Made by a program: the position numbers and the translations under genes. The notes below the pieces were generated by a model. It searched no databases and was not told where the DNA came from. It saw only the letters and a program-made list of their open reading frames with translations. DNA of 64,000 nt from J014 sp964486055 (lineage in GTDB: Bacteria; Acidobacteriota; Blastocatellia; Pyrinomonadales; Pyrinomonadaceae). Below are positions 32,033-41,069 of this stretch, piece by piece; position 1 is the first letter of the stretch, and the number at the start of each line of letters is the position of its first letter. The DNA lies in contig CAZALE010000004.1 of the NCBI GenBank assembly GCA_964486055.1, positions 124,001 through 188,000 on the forward strand. The letters run 5' to 3'.

Positions 32033-34399
32033 TCAAAGTTTCAATTCGACGATGGTTGCTCCTTCGCCACCTTGCCCCTTATTAGCCAATGAAAACCTTT
32101 CAACATGTGGATGATTTTTAAGAAACTGATGAACAGCTCGCCTCAGAGAGCCAGTACCTATGCCGTGTATTATCCTAACTTTTCTCAGACCTTGCATGTA
32201 AGATCGATCTAAAAATCTGTCTATCTCATCCTCAGCTTCCAATGTAGTTTTACCTATTAAGTTTAGCTCTGCCAAGTCATAATTTGGCTGAAACTCTAAA
32301 GGGACGGTACTAGACGACACTTTCTCCTTTTGAGCTTCAATCACTGCTTGCAAATTCTCTACGCTTTCTTTCTTTCGCATTGAGCCTATTAAAACCCATG
32401 CACTATCTCCTTCTATCTTTTCCACCTTACCAATCAAATCCAAAGGCTTTACTAAAACTTTCATCCCAGGCTCAATTTTCACCTCAGAGGCTATCGAACT
32501 ATCAGATCTTGTCCCCTCTTTAGAATCCTCAAGCTCCAACTTGGCAAGACGTTTCATCCAAGCTTTCTTGGTCGCAAGCTCCCTTTCTAACTTAGCTTTT
32601 AAATTTTTTTCCTTGACAGTGTCCATGAAAGATCGAGCTTCTCGGTCAAATAAACTTATTTTTTCCTTTAAAAGTTCCTCAAGCCTCTGACGAAATTTAA
32701 TTTCTCTGTGCCTAGCCTCTTTCTCGATTGCCTCGTATTTCTCAGCTGTTGCTTTGCGTTCTTCCTCAAGTGCTATTTGTAGATCCTCTACTTGCCTGAT
32801 CTCATTGCGCAACTTTATCAAGTAGTCATTGATTTGTTGGGCTGAAGTCTTCATTATTTGCTTTGCTACTTCGATTATTTCATCTGGTAAACCGAACCTT
32901 TTGGCAATCTGTATGCCACTAGAGGTTCCAGCAAACCCGATCAGCAAACGATACGTAGGAGCTAGAGTTTTCTCATCAAATTCCACACATGCATTTAACA
33001 CATGTTCATTCGTTGAAGCGTATGTTTTAAGCTCTAGATAATGTGTGGATGCTATCACCTGAGCATTGTATCTGCGGTAAAAGTGATCAACTATTGCTAC
33101 GCCAAGTGCTGCGCCTTCTTCAGGATCAGTTCCTGTCCCCACTTCATCGAGTAACACCAAGGACGGATACCTGCACTGTCCGAGCATCTCAACAATGTTT
33201 GATATGTGGGAAGTAAAAGTCGAAAGACTTGCTGAGATCGATTGTTTGTCTCCGATATCTGCAAGAATAGATTTATAGAGTGGTATCTCAGCTCTTGACG
33301 CTGTAACTGGCAGACCTGATAAGGCCATCAGAGATAAAATCCCAGTAGTTTTCAGCACAACCGTCTTACCACCTGCATTCGCACCAGAAACCACCATGAC
33401 AGGTTTATCCTTGGTCAACTCAAAAGATATCGGAATAACATGCTTTCCGGCTCGCTTCAGAGAATCCTCAAGTAATGGATGCCGTGCTTGTTCGAGCAAA
33501 AGCCTTTCGTCGGCACTTATCTTCGGAATTATTGCCTCAAAATCTTTTAAAAATCCAACTTTTGCTTTTATAAGGTCAAATTCACCGATAATTTCAACCG
33601 CCTTTTCTACAGCGTATATCTCAGCTCGAAATAAGCTGGTCAAATCAAAGAGAATGCGCCGTATCTCCTCTGCTTCCTTTTCCTTCAAGAGCTGAAACTC
33701 ATTGTTTGGTTGAACTGCTTCTAGTGGCTCGATGAAAATGGTAGCTCCAGAGGACGAAAAACCGTGAGCAACGCCGGGAATCTTACCTCGAAAATCTGCC
33801 TTTACCGGTATCACGAACCTTTCATTTCTTTGCGTTAAGATTTCATCCTGAATAGCCTCACTAGCCTTATGCATCACGCGCTCTAATAATTTGGTCAGAC
33901 GTTGTCGCATCACTTGAATCTCGCGCCTTATCCTCAGCAACTCAGGTGAGGCATTATCCTCAATTTCACCACCAGGCTTTAAAATTTTCCTGACTCTCTC
34001 TACAGGACCTAAGATTGAACCGGGCAAAGTTTTAAGCTTATTCCATAATGTAGGCACTTCATCCTTAAAATCTTCTATCTCTCTACGTAAACTGAATGCC
34101 TGACTACATAAATTCGCTAGTTCCAATAACTGACTTGAATCTAGAGAGGCATTGCTTATTCGCAATATTGCCAGGGTTTCATGTGGATCGAAAATATCAG
34201 AAAATTGCCAACTGACCTGTCTATGCTCGAGTAAATGTAATGCTTCCTCGAGCGCCCTCAAGGAACTCTCGAGCTGCGATTTATCTTCAATTGGTTTTAA
34301 TGCTTTTACGAGAGTCTTGCCCAGCGAAGTAGATGCATAACGCTCTACCAGGCTGAGCAGTTCCATGTATTCTAAAGCATCCAGAGAAAATGACTTCAT
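32033..34399 (-). CDS. mutS2: Endonuclease MutS2
   Basis: MutS2 suppresses homologous recombination and rescues stalled ribosomes in various bacteria; it lacks the mismatch-recognition domain of MutS. The 788 residues comprise the core/clamp domains (1-300), the ABC ATPase with Walker A SGANAGGKTVVLKT, LSTFTSHISNI and Walker B LVLLDEVGTGTDPEEGAALG, a long coiled-coil/KOW-like section (about 510-680) and a C-terminal Smr domain with IIHGIGTGSLRRAVHQFL. The Smr nuclease motif LDLRG is replaced by LNLIG, so the usual nuclease residue Asp-Leu-Arg is missing. A TTG at 34408 overlaps the stop of the DCC gene; ATG 34399 is taken as the start. The tight coupling suggests co-transcription with that gene. 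Confidence 0.94.
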   Translation of the reverse strand: MKSFSLDALEYMELLSLVERYASTSLGKTLVKALKPIEDKSQLESSLRALEEALHLLEHRQVSWQFSDIFDPHETLAILRISNASLDSSQLLELANLCSQAFSLRREIEDFKDEVPTLWNKLKTLPGSILGPVERVRKILKPGGEIEDNASPELLRIRREIQVMRQRLTKLLERVMHKASEAIQDEILTQRNERFVIPVKADFRGKIPGVAHGFSSSGATIFIEPLEAVQPNNEFQLLKEKEAEEIRRILFDLTSLFRAEIYAVEKAVEIIGEFDLIKAKVGFLKDFEAIIPKISADERLLLEQARHPLLEDSLKRAGKHVIPISFELTKDKPVMVVSGANAGGKTVVLKTTGILSLMALSGLPVTASRAEIPLYKSILADIGDKQSISASLSTFTSHISNIVEMLGQCRYPSLVLLDEVGTGTDPEEGAALGVAIVDHFYRRYNAQVIASTHYLELKTYASTNEHVLNACVEFDEKTLAPTYRLLIGFAGTSSGIQIAKRFGLPDEIIEVAKQIMKTSAQQINDYLIKLRNEIRQVEDLQIALEEERKATAEKYEAIEKEARHREIKFRQRLEELLKEKISLFDREARSFMDTVKEKNLKAKLERELATKKAWMKRLAKLELEDSKEGTRSDSSIASEVKIEPGMKVLVKPLDLIGKVEKIEGDSAWVLIGSMRKKESVENLQAVIEAQKEKVSSSTVPLEFQPNYDLAELNLIGKTTLEAEDEIDRFLDRSYMQGLRKVRIIHGIGTGSLRRAVHQFLKNHPHVERFSLANKGQGGEGATIVELKL

Positions 34400-34404
34400 G
34401 AAAC

Positions 34405-34797
34405 TCAACTAAGGAAACGTTTTTTAACTTCTGGAGTAGCTAAAATGCAGCTTTTTGTAAACAGTCTATGTCTATTTTTGGCAAACAGCTTATAGACATA
34501 GTCTCTAAAAGCCGATGGGATAAGGCTAAAGATAAACAAAAGTGACCAAGGAAACCCTAAACTTTTGAGTATTCTCAATACGGCAGTCGAATAAACATGA
34601 GCCCTGTCGTTTTCGATAAAAATTACAGATTCAATCGTCGAAACTGAAAATTCATTTTTCAATCTTTTTCCAGATTCAGAATTACTATTAGCAAAAAGAA
34701 AAATTTCTTTACTATCCCTGGCGATTAAAAAATTGACAAATCTGTTGCAGAAGTTGCAATCACCATCGAAAACAACTATCTTTTTCTCTGATCCCAT
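34405..34797 (-). CDS. DCC-family (DUF393) thiol-disulfide oxidoreductase
   Basis: A 130-residue protein of the DUF393/DCC family. The signature FDGDCNFCNRFVNFLIARD holds the DxxCxxC motif that names the family (DGDCNFC, about residues 11-17), and the closing YRFFKLF-equivalent is present as YVYKLFAKNRHRLF. These small thioredoxin-like proteins are thought to act as thiol-disulfide oxidoreductases but no substrate is known. It lies upstream of mutS2 with a few bases of overlap. A hydrophobic stretch FPWSLLFIFSLIPSAF suggests membrane association. ATG 34797 has no strong ribosome site; the gene is divergent from the amidohydrolase trio. Confidence 0.85.
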   Translation of the reverse strand: MGSEKKIVVFDGDCNFCNRFVNFLIARDSKEIFLFANSNSESGKRLKNEFSVSTIESVIFIENDRAHVYSTAVLRILKSLGFPWSLLFIFSLIPSAFRDYVYKLFAKNRHRLFTKSCILATPEVKKRFLS

Positions 34798-34955
34798 AAA
34801 CTAAAGTTTAACTGATTGATTGAAATTGATGAAAGTAAAAAATTTTCTGTAACTTTCAAAGGACTTTTTTGTCTACTTTTTATTAAAAACTGAAACCTTT
34901 CTACAAAAACAATGCGTACAAACAGTTCTGTAATCTCTGAATTCAGGAAAGCCTT

Positions 34956-36608
34956 ATGAAAAAGAGAATTTTTCTTTTGTTGTGTGTTTGTTTGTCATAT
35001 CTGAGTTTATCAGTCAAAGCACAATCTAATGCCTTTGCGATTACAGATGTGAGAGTAGTAACTGTCTCTGGTACGATAATTGAACGCGGAACAGTTGTCA
35101 TCCGGGATGGTCTGATCGAAGCCGTCGGAGAAAATGTTAAACCTCCTGCTGATGCATCAGTCATAGATGGAAAGGGATTAACAATCTACCCTGGATTTTT
35201 CGATACAAATACCTCATTAGGAATAGCAAGACCAACCGCCTCACCATCACCAACTCCAGGAGCATCGATACCTATAATCCCTCAATCTGTACCCCAACAG
35301 CCATCAGCTTCAAATTACCCAGCCGGTTTACGCCCAGATTTAGACGTCGTTGAACAACTAAGAGCAGGCGATGCTCAGTTTGAGTCTCAGCGTAACAATG
35401 GCATCACCACTGTCGTCACCGTTCCAAGAGATGGAATCTTTAATGGTCAATCTGCGATCATAAATTTAGCTGGCGATACGGTTTCAGCAATGATAATTAA
35501 ATCGCCATTCGCTCAGCACATAACGTTTCGTACGCTTCAGGGTGGAGTTTATCCAACATCCCTTCTTGGCACCTTTTCAGCGCTAAGACAGATGTTTTTG
35601 GATGCTAAAAGACTTCAGGAATGGAAGAAAATATACGAATCAAATCCGCGAGGTGTAAAACGTCCAGAAGAAGATAAATCGCTCGAGGCTCTCTTCCCGG
35701 TAATTGAAGGAAAAATGCCCGTCGTCTTCAATGCTAATACGGAGATAGAAATAATCAGAGCACTAAATCTAGCAAAAGAATTCAATCTTAGAGCTATAAT
35801 TGCCGGAGGACACGAGGCCTGGAAAGCTGTAGACAGGCTAAAGACTCAAAATGTACCGGTGCTCTTATCTCTAAATTTTCCAAAACGAACCTCTGCTGCT
35901 TCCGATGAAGCAGATCCGGAACCACTGGAAACCTTACGTTTTAGAGCTGAAACACTCAAATGTGCCGGAAGATTAGAAAAAGCTGGCATTAAATTCGCAT
36001 TTCAATCTGGAGGTATTCAAAATTACGCCGATATCTGGGCAAACCTCAATCGCGCTATAGAAAACGGTCTGAGTAAGGAAATGGCAATAAAAGCGCTCAC
36101 CCTCAATGCTGCAGAAATTTTAGGCGTTGCCGATAGACTCGGATCCATTGAACCGGGAAAGATTGCCAACTTAGTCGTCGTCCGAGGTGACTTGTTTGGA
36201 AAAGATCGTAACATTACTCATGTATTCATCGATGGCAAGGTATTCGAAATAAAACAACAAAAAGAGGAAAAACGCCCTTCTGGTCAATCAGCTCTCACTC
36301 TAGCCATAAACCTAACCGGAGTTTGGAACTTAAATATAGAGGCGATGGGACAGACAATCCCAGCGACTTTAAATCTAACTCAACAAGGCAACACTTTGAC
36401 GGGTACTTTTCAAACTTCTATCACGGGCACTTCAACAATAAAAGAAGGCCGAGTCAACGCCGATACCTTCAGCTTTTCGCTCGAAGTCACTCTAGGTGGC
36501 ACTCCGACTGAGGTAACCTTTAACGGTAAACTCAGCGGTAATCAAATCAGTGGATCAATCCAATCACAACAAGGCGTTTTTTCGTTCTCTGGAACGAAAA
36601 CCCCTTAA
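34956..36608 (+). CDS. Secreted amidohydrolase-fold protein lacking the HxH metal motif
   Basis: A 550-residue secreted protein: signal peptide residues 1-22 (CLSYLSLSVKAQS end). Residues about 25-440 follow the amidohydrolase plan, with the N-terminal beta-sandwich (ITDVRVVTVSGTIIERGTVVIRDG) and the C-terminal LGSIEPGKIANLVVVRGDLF. At the metal site, where the family has DxHxH after PGF, this protein reads YPGFFDTNTSLGIA, so both His are lost. A GGHEAWKAVD segment and AFQSGGIQNYAD correspond to later barrel strands. Residues about 450-550 add a beta-rich C-terminal domain (GVWNLNIEAMGQTIPATLNL and FNGKLSGNQISGSIQ), a type also seen at the ends of other Acidobacteriota hydrolases. Catalysis as a metal-dependent hydrolase is doubtful. 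It is the first of three tandem paralogues; AGGAAAG precedes the ATG. Confidence 0.8.
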   Translation: MKKRIFLLLCVCLSYLSLSVKAQSNAFAITDVRVVTVSGTIIERGTVVIRDGLIEAVGENVKPPADASVIDGKGLTIYPGFFDTNTSLGIARPTASPSPTPGASIPIIPQSVPQQPSASNYPAGLRPDLDVVEQLRAGDAQFESQRNNGITTVVTVPRDGIFNGQSAIINLAGDTVSAMIIKSPFAQHITFRTLQGGVYPTSLLGTFSALRQMFLDAKRLQEWKKIYESNPRGVKRPEEDKSLEALFPVIEGKMPVVFNANTEIEIIRALNLAKEFNLRAIIAGGHEAWKAVDRLKTQNVPVLLSLNFPKRTSAASDEADPEPLETLRFRAETLKCAGRLEKAGIKFAFQSGGIQNYADIWANLNRAIENGLSKEMAIKALTLNAAEILGVADRLGSIEPGKIANLVVVRGDLFGKDRNITHVFIDGKVFEIKQQKEEKRPSGQSALTLAINLTGVWNLNIEAMGQTIPATLNLTQQGNTLTGTFQTSITGTSTIKEGRVNADTFSFSLEVTLGGTPTEVTFNGKLSGNQISGSIQSQQGVFSFSGTKTP

Positions 36609-36637
36609 AACAAGGTTCACATTTTAGGAGAGGAATT

Positions 36638-38056
36638 ATGAGAAAAGTAATAGTCTGCTTGCTTATAGGATTTCTGAACATCTACTTTCCTAAGCTAATT
36701 CTCGCTCAAAACACCAATCAAGTTTTGATACGCAATGCAACTGTAATGACCGCATCCAAGGGCACACTACAAAATACGGATATCCTTATTGAAAATGGCA
36801 AGATAACGCGCATTGGTAAGAATTTGAAAGCTTCTGCGAACGCAAAAATCATCGATGCTAGTGGTAAATACGTTACACCAGGTATTATCGACTGCCATTC
36901 ACACACGATGATAGACGCAGTCAATGAATTTTCCTACTCTGTAACCTCGATGACTAACATCAGAGATGTTCTCAATCCAAAAGAAATTGCAATATACAGG
37001 GCACTAGCCGGTGGTGTTACTGCAGCTTTAATACTTCATGGGTCAGCAAATGCAATAGGTGGACAATCCGTAACGGTAAAATTCAAGTATGGTCGCCCCG
37101 TGGATGAATTCATAATCCCTGATGCGCCACCAGGAATAAAATTCGCGCTCGGTGAAAACCCCAAAAGATCGAATTTTCCGCCCCTGCCAGGACAAACTCC
37201 CCGTTATCCGCGCACACGTATGGGAGTCATGGAAGTTATCAGAGATGCTTTTATACGAGCCCGCGAGTACAAACAAGCATGGGACGATTATAAAGCTGGT
37301 AAAACTAAAATCCCTCCAAGAGTTGATCTCGAATTGCAGCCTCTTGTTGAAGTTCTCGAAGGTAAAAGATTGGTGCATGCCCATGGTTATCGCTCCGACG
37401 AACATCTGAACTTGATGTTACTGGCTGAGGAATTTGGATTTAGAGTAGGCACTCTGCAACATGCTTTGGAAGCCTACAAAATAGCTCCGGAGATTGCTAA
37501 ACATGGTGCCGGCGCTTCCATATTTGTTGATAACTGGTCTTTCAAAATCGAATCCTATGATGCAATACCCTATAACGCCTACATATTATGGAAAAACGGG
37601 GTTGTAGTCTCGATAAACTCAGATTCAGATGAGAGAATGCGGCGATTGAATCTTGATGCAGCTAAAGTTATGAAATACGGAGGGGTTCCGGAGGAAGAAG
37701 CTCTAAAAATGATAACCCTCAATCCTGCGAAACAACTCGGCATTGACAAGCGCACTGGTTCAATTGAAATTGGAAAAGATGCAGACTTGGTCATATGGAG
37801 TGGCCATCCATTCAGTCCATACTCTTATGTTGAAAAAACAATGATTGAAGGAGAAATTTATTTCGACCGCCAACAAGATCTCGCCAAGAGAACCGAAATG
37901 GAAAAAGAGCGTCAGGAATTGGAAAAATTAGATATAAACAAGGCTCCCGGTAGCGGTGGAACACCTCCCCGCATCCCATCCGAGTTCAGAAAAGATCATC
38001 ACGACGATTCCGACGAAATGCCTTATCTAAAAAATGATGATGGAGGTGATAAGTGA
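36638..38056 (+). CDS. Secreted amidohydrolase-family protein (metal site intact)
   Basis: A 472-residue exported protein; signal peptide about 1-23 ending LILAQN. It is the only one of the three with the HxH: VTPGIIDCHSHTMID. Further metal ligand candidates are His in LVHAHGYRSDEHLN and TLQHALEAYK, and Asp in SINSDSDERMRR. These fit imidazolonepropionase-like or proline/arginine-dipeptidase-like amidohydrolases, but the substrate is unknown. The C-terminal 60 residues are Lys/Glu/Asp-rich (HHDDSDEM) and may be a flexible tail. The gene starts after AGGAGAGG, 30 bases behind the first paralogue, and its stop overlaps the start region of the third, pointing to one operon and possibly a heteromeric complex. 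Confidence 0.85.
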   Translation: MRKVIVCLLIGFLNIYFPKLILAQNTNQVLIRNATVMTASKGTLQNTDILIENGKITRIGKNLKASANAKIIDASGKYVTPGIIDCHSHTMIDAVNEFSYSVTSMTNIRDVLNPKEIAIYRALAGGVTAALILHGSANAIGGQSVTVKFKYGRPVDEFIIPDAPPGIKFALGENPKRSNFPPLPGQTPRYPRTRMGVMEVIRDAFIRAREYKQAWDDYKAGKTKIPPRVDLELQPLVEVLEGKRLVHAHGYRSDEHLNLMLLAEEFGFRVGTLQHALEAYKIAPEIAKHGAGASIFVDNWSFKIESYDAIPYNAYILWKNGVVVSINSDSDERMRRLNLDAAKVMKYGGVPEEEALKMITLNPAKQLGIDKRTGSIEIGKDADLVIWSGHPFSPYSYVEKTMIEGEIYFDRQQDLAKRTEMEKERQELEKLDINKAPGSGGTPPRIPSEFRKDHHDDSDEMPYLKNDDGGDK

Positions 38057-39387
38057 TGAGTAGGATTCTAAATATCATCATATGCTTTCTTTTATGCTTC
38101 TCATACACCATCGCCCAAAGCGATGGATCTCAACAAAATCTTCTGGGCGCGAGCGGTAGTTTTGCAATAACTAATGTGCGAATATTTACCGTCTCAGGCT
38201 CAGTTATAGAAAAAGGAACCGTAGTAATAGAGAAGGGGAAAATCTCCAAAATTAGCGAAGGGATCTCTGTTCCTGCAAATATTCAAAAGACCATCGATGG
38301 GACCGGCCTTTCAGTCTATCCTGGTTTGATAGATGCTGCAACAAATTTAGGTCTATCAGAAATACCATTAGGCGCTAATGGAACCGTAGACGTATCAGAG
38401 GTAGGAGAAAATAATGCCAATGCAAAAGCAATAATCGGCATCAATCCTCATTCTTCACATGTAAATGTAGCAAGAGTCAATGGCATAACTACGGTTCTTT
38501 CGATGCCAACCGGTGGCCTCATTTCAGGACAAGCAGCAGTTATAAACTGCTGGGGATCGACGCAAGCCGACATGGCAATCATCCCTGTTTTTGGTTTAGT
38601 TGTAAATTTTCCACGAGTCTCACTGTTTGCTAGTCAAAACCAACCGCAAATTGATTTAAATGAAGCCATACGCCGTAGAGATCAACAACTCGAAAACTTG
38701 AGAAAAATTTTCAAAGATGCACAAGCTTACGCAAAAGCCAAAGAAGCTTATGCGATTGATAAAACTTTACCGCCACCCAAAACTGATCTTAAACTAGAAG
38801 CGCTCATCCCATACATCCGTGGTGAAAAACCCGTGATTTTCTCCGCCGAGCGCGAAAAAGATATTCGTGCGGTGGCTAAATTTATCGAAGAATTTAAATT
38901 AAAAGGAATAATCCTTGGTGGCCAGGAAGCCTGGAAAGCCGCTGATGTTCTAGTCAAGCAAAACATACCTGTCATCTACACAAATATTTATCGTCTACCG
39001 GTTCGTGATGATGATCCTTATGATTATCTTTTTGAAGCACCTGCAAAGATGCTCAGAGCCGGGATCAAATTCGCCATAGCAACAAACGACTCTGGTGCAA
39101 TGGTACGAGACCTACCATATCATGCAGGTATAGCAGCTGCTTTCGGCTTACCAAAAGAGGAAGCACTCAAGGCTGTAACTCTCTACCCAGCTCAAATATT
39201 GGGCATTGAAGATAGGCTTGGATCACTCGATGTCGGAAAAATCGCAAATCTAGTGGTTACAGATGGTGATATTCTCGATCCGCGCACAAACGTGAAATAT
39301 CTCTTCATTCAGGGAAGACTCATGCCTTTAACCAGCCGACACACCGAACTATTCGAGAGATTCAAAGATAGAAAACTCGAAAAATGA
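38056..39387 (+). CDS. Secreted amidohydrolase-fold protein, second HxH-less paralogue
   Basis: A 443-residue exported protein, signal peptide about 1-20 (ICFLLCFSYTIAQS). It resembles the 34956 gene closely in order of elements: ITNVRIFTVSGSVIEKGTVVIEKG, IYPGLIDAATNLGLSEI-like stretch (here VYPGLIDAATNLG), AIATNDSGAMVRDLPYHAG and LGSLDVGKIANLVVTDGD. The DxHxH motif is DAATN, again without histidines. Lacking the beta-rich C-terminal domain of the first paralogue, it ends shortly after the barrel. The ribosome binding site GGAGGTGA (38042-38049) gives good spacing for ATG 38056; a GTG at 38053 overlapping the previous stop is also possible. Terminator hairpin follows. Confidence 0.8.
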   Translation: MSRILNIIICFLLCFSYTIAQSDGSQQNLLGASGSFAITNVRIFTVSGSVIEKGTVVIEKGKISKISEGISVPANIQKTIDGTGLSVYPGLIDAATNLGLSEIPLGANGTVDVSEVGENNANAKAIIGINPHSSHVNVARVNGITTVLSMPTGGLISGQAAVINCWGSTQADMAIIPVFGLVVNFPRVSLFASQNQPQIDLNEAIRRRDQQLENLRKIFKDAQAYAKAKEAYAIDKTLPPPKTDLKLEALIPYIRGEKPVIFSAEREKDIRAVAKFIEEFKLKGIILGGQEAWKAADVLVKQNIPVIYTNIYRLPVRDDDPYDYLFEAPAKMLRAGIKFAIATNDSGAMVRDLPYHAGIAAAFGLPKEEALKAVTLYPAQILGIEDRLGSLDVGKIANLVVTDGDILDPRTNVKYLFIQGRLMPLTSRHTELFERFKDRKLEK

Positions 39388-39395
39388 TAAAAAAC

Positions 39396-39421
39396 AAAGG
39401 AGCAGAACTCTCTGCTCCTTT
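39396..39421. terminator. Bidirectional terminator after the amidohydrolase operon
   Basis: AAAGGAGCAGA (39396-39406) and TCTGCTCCTTT (39411-39421) form an 11-bp stem with a four-base loop. On the minus strand the stem is followed by G and six T, so it should also serve the gcv operon arriving from the right; the plus side has only TTT then mixed bases. Confidence 0.8.
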
Positions 39422-39535
39422 ACAATTTCTACTATCACAAAAATCAGTTACCAAATAGATGAAGTCCCTCGCTTCACTTAATTGAACAAACCTTTTGATG
39501 AAATCTGATCGATGATTGATAGGATTTTAATCAGC

Positions 39536-41059
39536 TCAAACGGTTTTCGACATTTTCTCCATTTCTGGCTTCCAACGAAGTATTGGCCTTCGAGCGGCCG
39601 TGGCTTCATCCAATCTTCCGATACGTGTGCTGTGAGGAGCATCTATGACTAATTGAGGATTCTCCTCAGCTTCTTTAGCTATCGATTTCATCGCATCGAT
39701 GAATGCATCTAAGTCCTGTCTCCCTACTGATTCTGTCGGCTCGATTAACATAGCTCCATCTACTATCAATGGGAAATAGATTGTCATCGGATGAAATCCA
39801 TAATCAATGAGCCTTTTTGCTATGTCTATCGTATGTACTCCCTTCTTTGCCTGTCTTTTATCAGAAAATACAACTTCATGCATGCAATCAGAGGCGAAAG
39901 GCCTCTCGAAATGACCTGATAGATTATGTGCAATGTAGCGAGCATTCAGGACAGCAGCTTCTGTTGCTTCACGCAGTCCTTCATCTCCGTGTGTGTATAT
40001 GTAGGAAAGAGCTCTAATCATTACGCCAAAATTACCATAGAAGGCTTTAATCCGGCCTATTGAATCTGGACGATCGAAGTCTAGCTTGAAGGAGTCATTT
40101 TCTTTAATGATGCGGGGCACAGGTAAGAAAGGCTCTAGTTCAGCAGAGCAACAGCAAGGTCCAGCACCTGGACCTCCTCCACCATGAGGCGTAGAAAAGG
40201 TTTTATGCAGGTTAAGGTGTATTACATCAACACCCATGTCTCCCGGTCTAGCTACACCAACCAAAGCATTCATATTTGCTCCATCCATGTAAACTAAGCC
40301 ACCTGCATCGTGAATGATTTGACAAATCTCCTGAATGTTTTTTTCGAAAATGCCAACCGTATTTGGATTAGTTAGCATCAAGCCTGCTATTCCACCCTCA
40401 GAACAGAGGCTTTTCAGATGCTCAATATCAGTTAGCCCCTCGGAGGTTGACTTCACTGTTTTGACAGTAAAACCAGCCATTTGAGCGGATGCTGGATTAG
40501 TGCCGTGAGCTGAATCCGGTATGAGCATGATGCGACGATTTCTTGATTCTTCACCATCACGCTTATCAAGGAAAGCTCTTATCAAAAGAACACCCGTCAA
40601 CTCTCCATGCGCCCCAGCTGCTGGTTGTAGAGAAACCCCTGGTAAACCTGTGATTTCAGCTAAAGCCTCTTGCAATCTGTACATTAATTCCAAAGCCCCT
40701 TGAGCTTCCTCTGAGGCCACCAATGGATGTAAATCAGCAAAGCCATTTATTCTTGCTACTTTTTCATTCAGACGGGAGTTATACTTCATTGTGCAACTAC
40801 CCAGTGGATACATTCCCAAATCGATTGAGTAATTCCAAGTGGACATACGAGTGAAGTGCCTAACCACATCGACTTCACTAACCTCGGGAAATCCTTCCAA
40901 ATCATCATTTCTGCGAAGCTCAGCTGGGATTATTTCATCCAAACTTACTTCGGTAACGTCCAGTTTTGGTAGCCGATATCCAATTCTACCTTTCTGAGAG
41001 CGTTCAAATATCAAAGCTTCATTCTGCGTCGGATGCTGTCTGACCTTCTTTATGCTCAT
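39536..41059 (-). CDS. gcvPB: Glycine dehydrogenase (decarboxylating) subunit 2, GcvPB
   Basis: The pyridoxal-phosphate half of split P-protein, which decarboxylates glycine in the glycine cleavage system. Its 507 residues match subunit 2. The PLP lysine lies in NLHKTFSTPHGGGGPGAGP; the N-terminal MYPLGSCTMKYN and GVSLQPAAGAHGELTGVLLIR are standard. It follows gcvPA by 10 bases, the last gene of the gcvT-gcvH-gcvPA-gcvPB run. Split P-proteins are usual in Firmicutes, Thermotogae and Acidobacteriota. Confidence 0.97.
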   Translation of the reverse strand: MSIKKVRQHPTQNEALIFERSQKGRIGYRLPKLDVTEVSLDEIIPAELRRNDDLEGFPEVSEVDVVRHFTRMSTWNYSIDLGMYPLGSCTMKYNSRLNEKVARINGFADLHPLVASEEAQGALELMYRLQEALAEITGLPGVSLQPAAGAHGELTGVLLIRAFLDKRDGEESRNRRIMLIPDSAHGTNPASAQMAGFTVKTVKSTSEGLTDIEHLKSLCSEGGIAGLMLTNPNTVGIFEKNIQEICQIIHDAGGLVYMDGANMNALVGVARPGDMGVDVIHLNLHKTFSTPHGGGGPGAGPCCCSAELEPFLPVPRIIKENDSFKLDFDRPDSIGRIKAFYGNFGVMIRALSYIYTHGDEGLREATEAAVLNARYIAHNLSGHFERPFASDCMHEVVFSDKRQAKKGVHTIDIAKRLIDYGFHPMTIYFPLIVDGAMLIEPTESVGRQDLDAFIDAMKSIAKEAEENPQLVIDAPHSTRIGRLDEATAARRPILRWKPEMEKMSKTV

Positions 41060-41069
41060 ATATACAACT

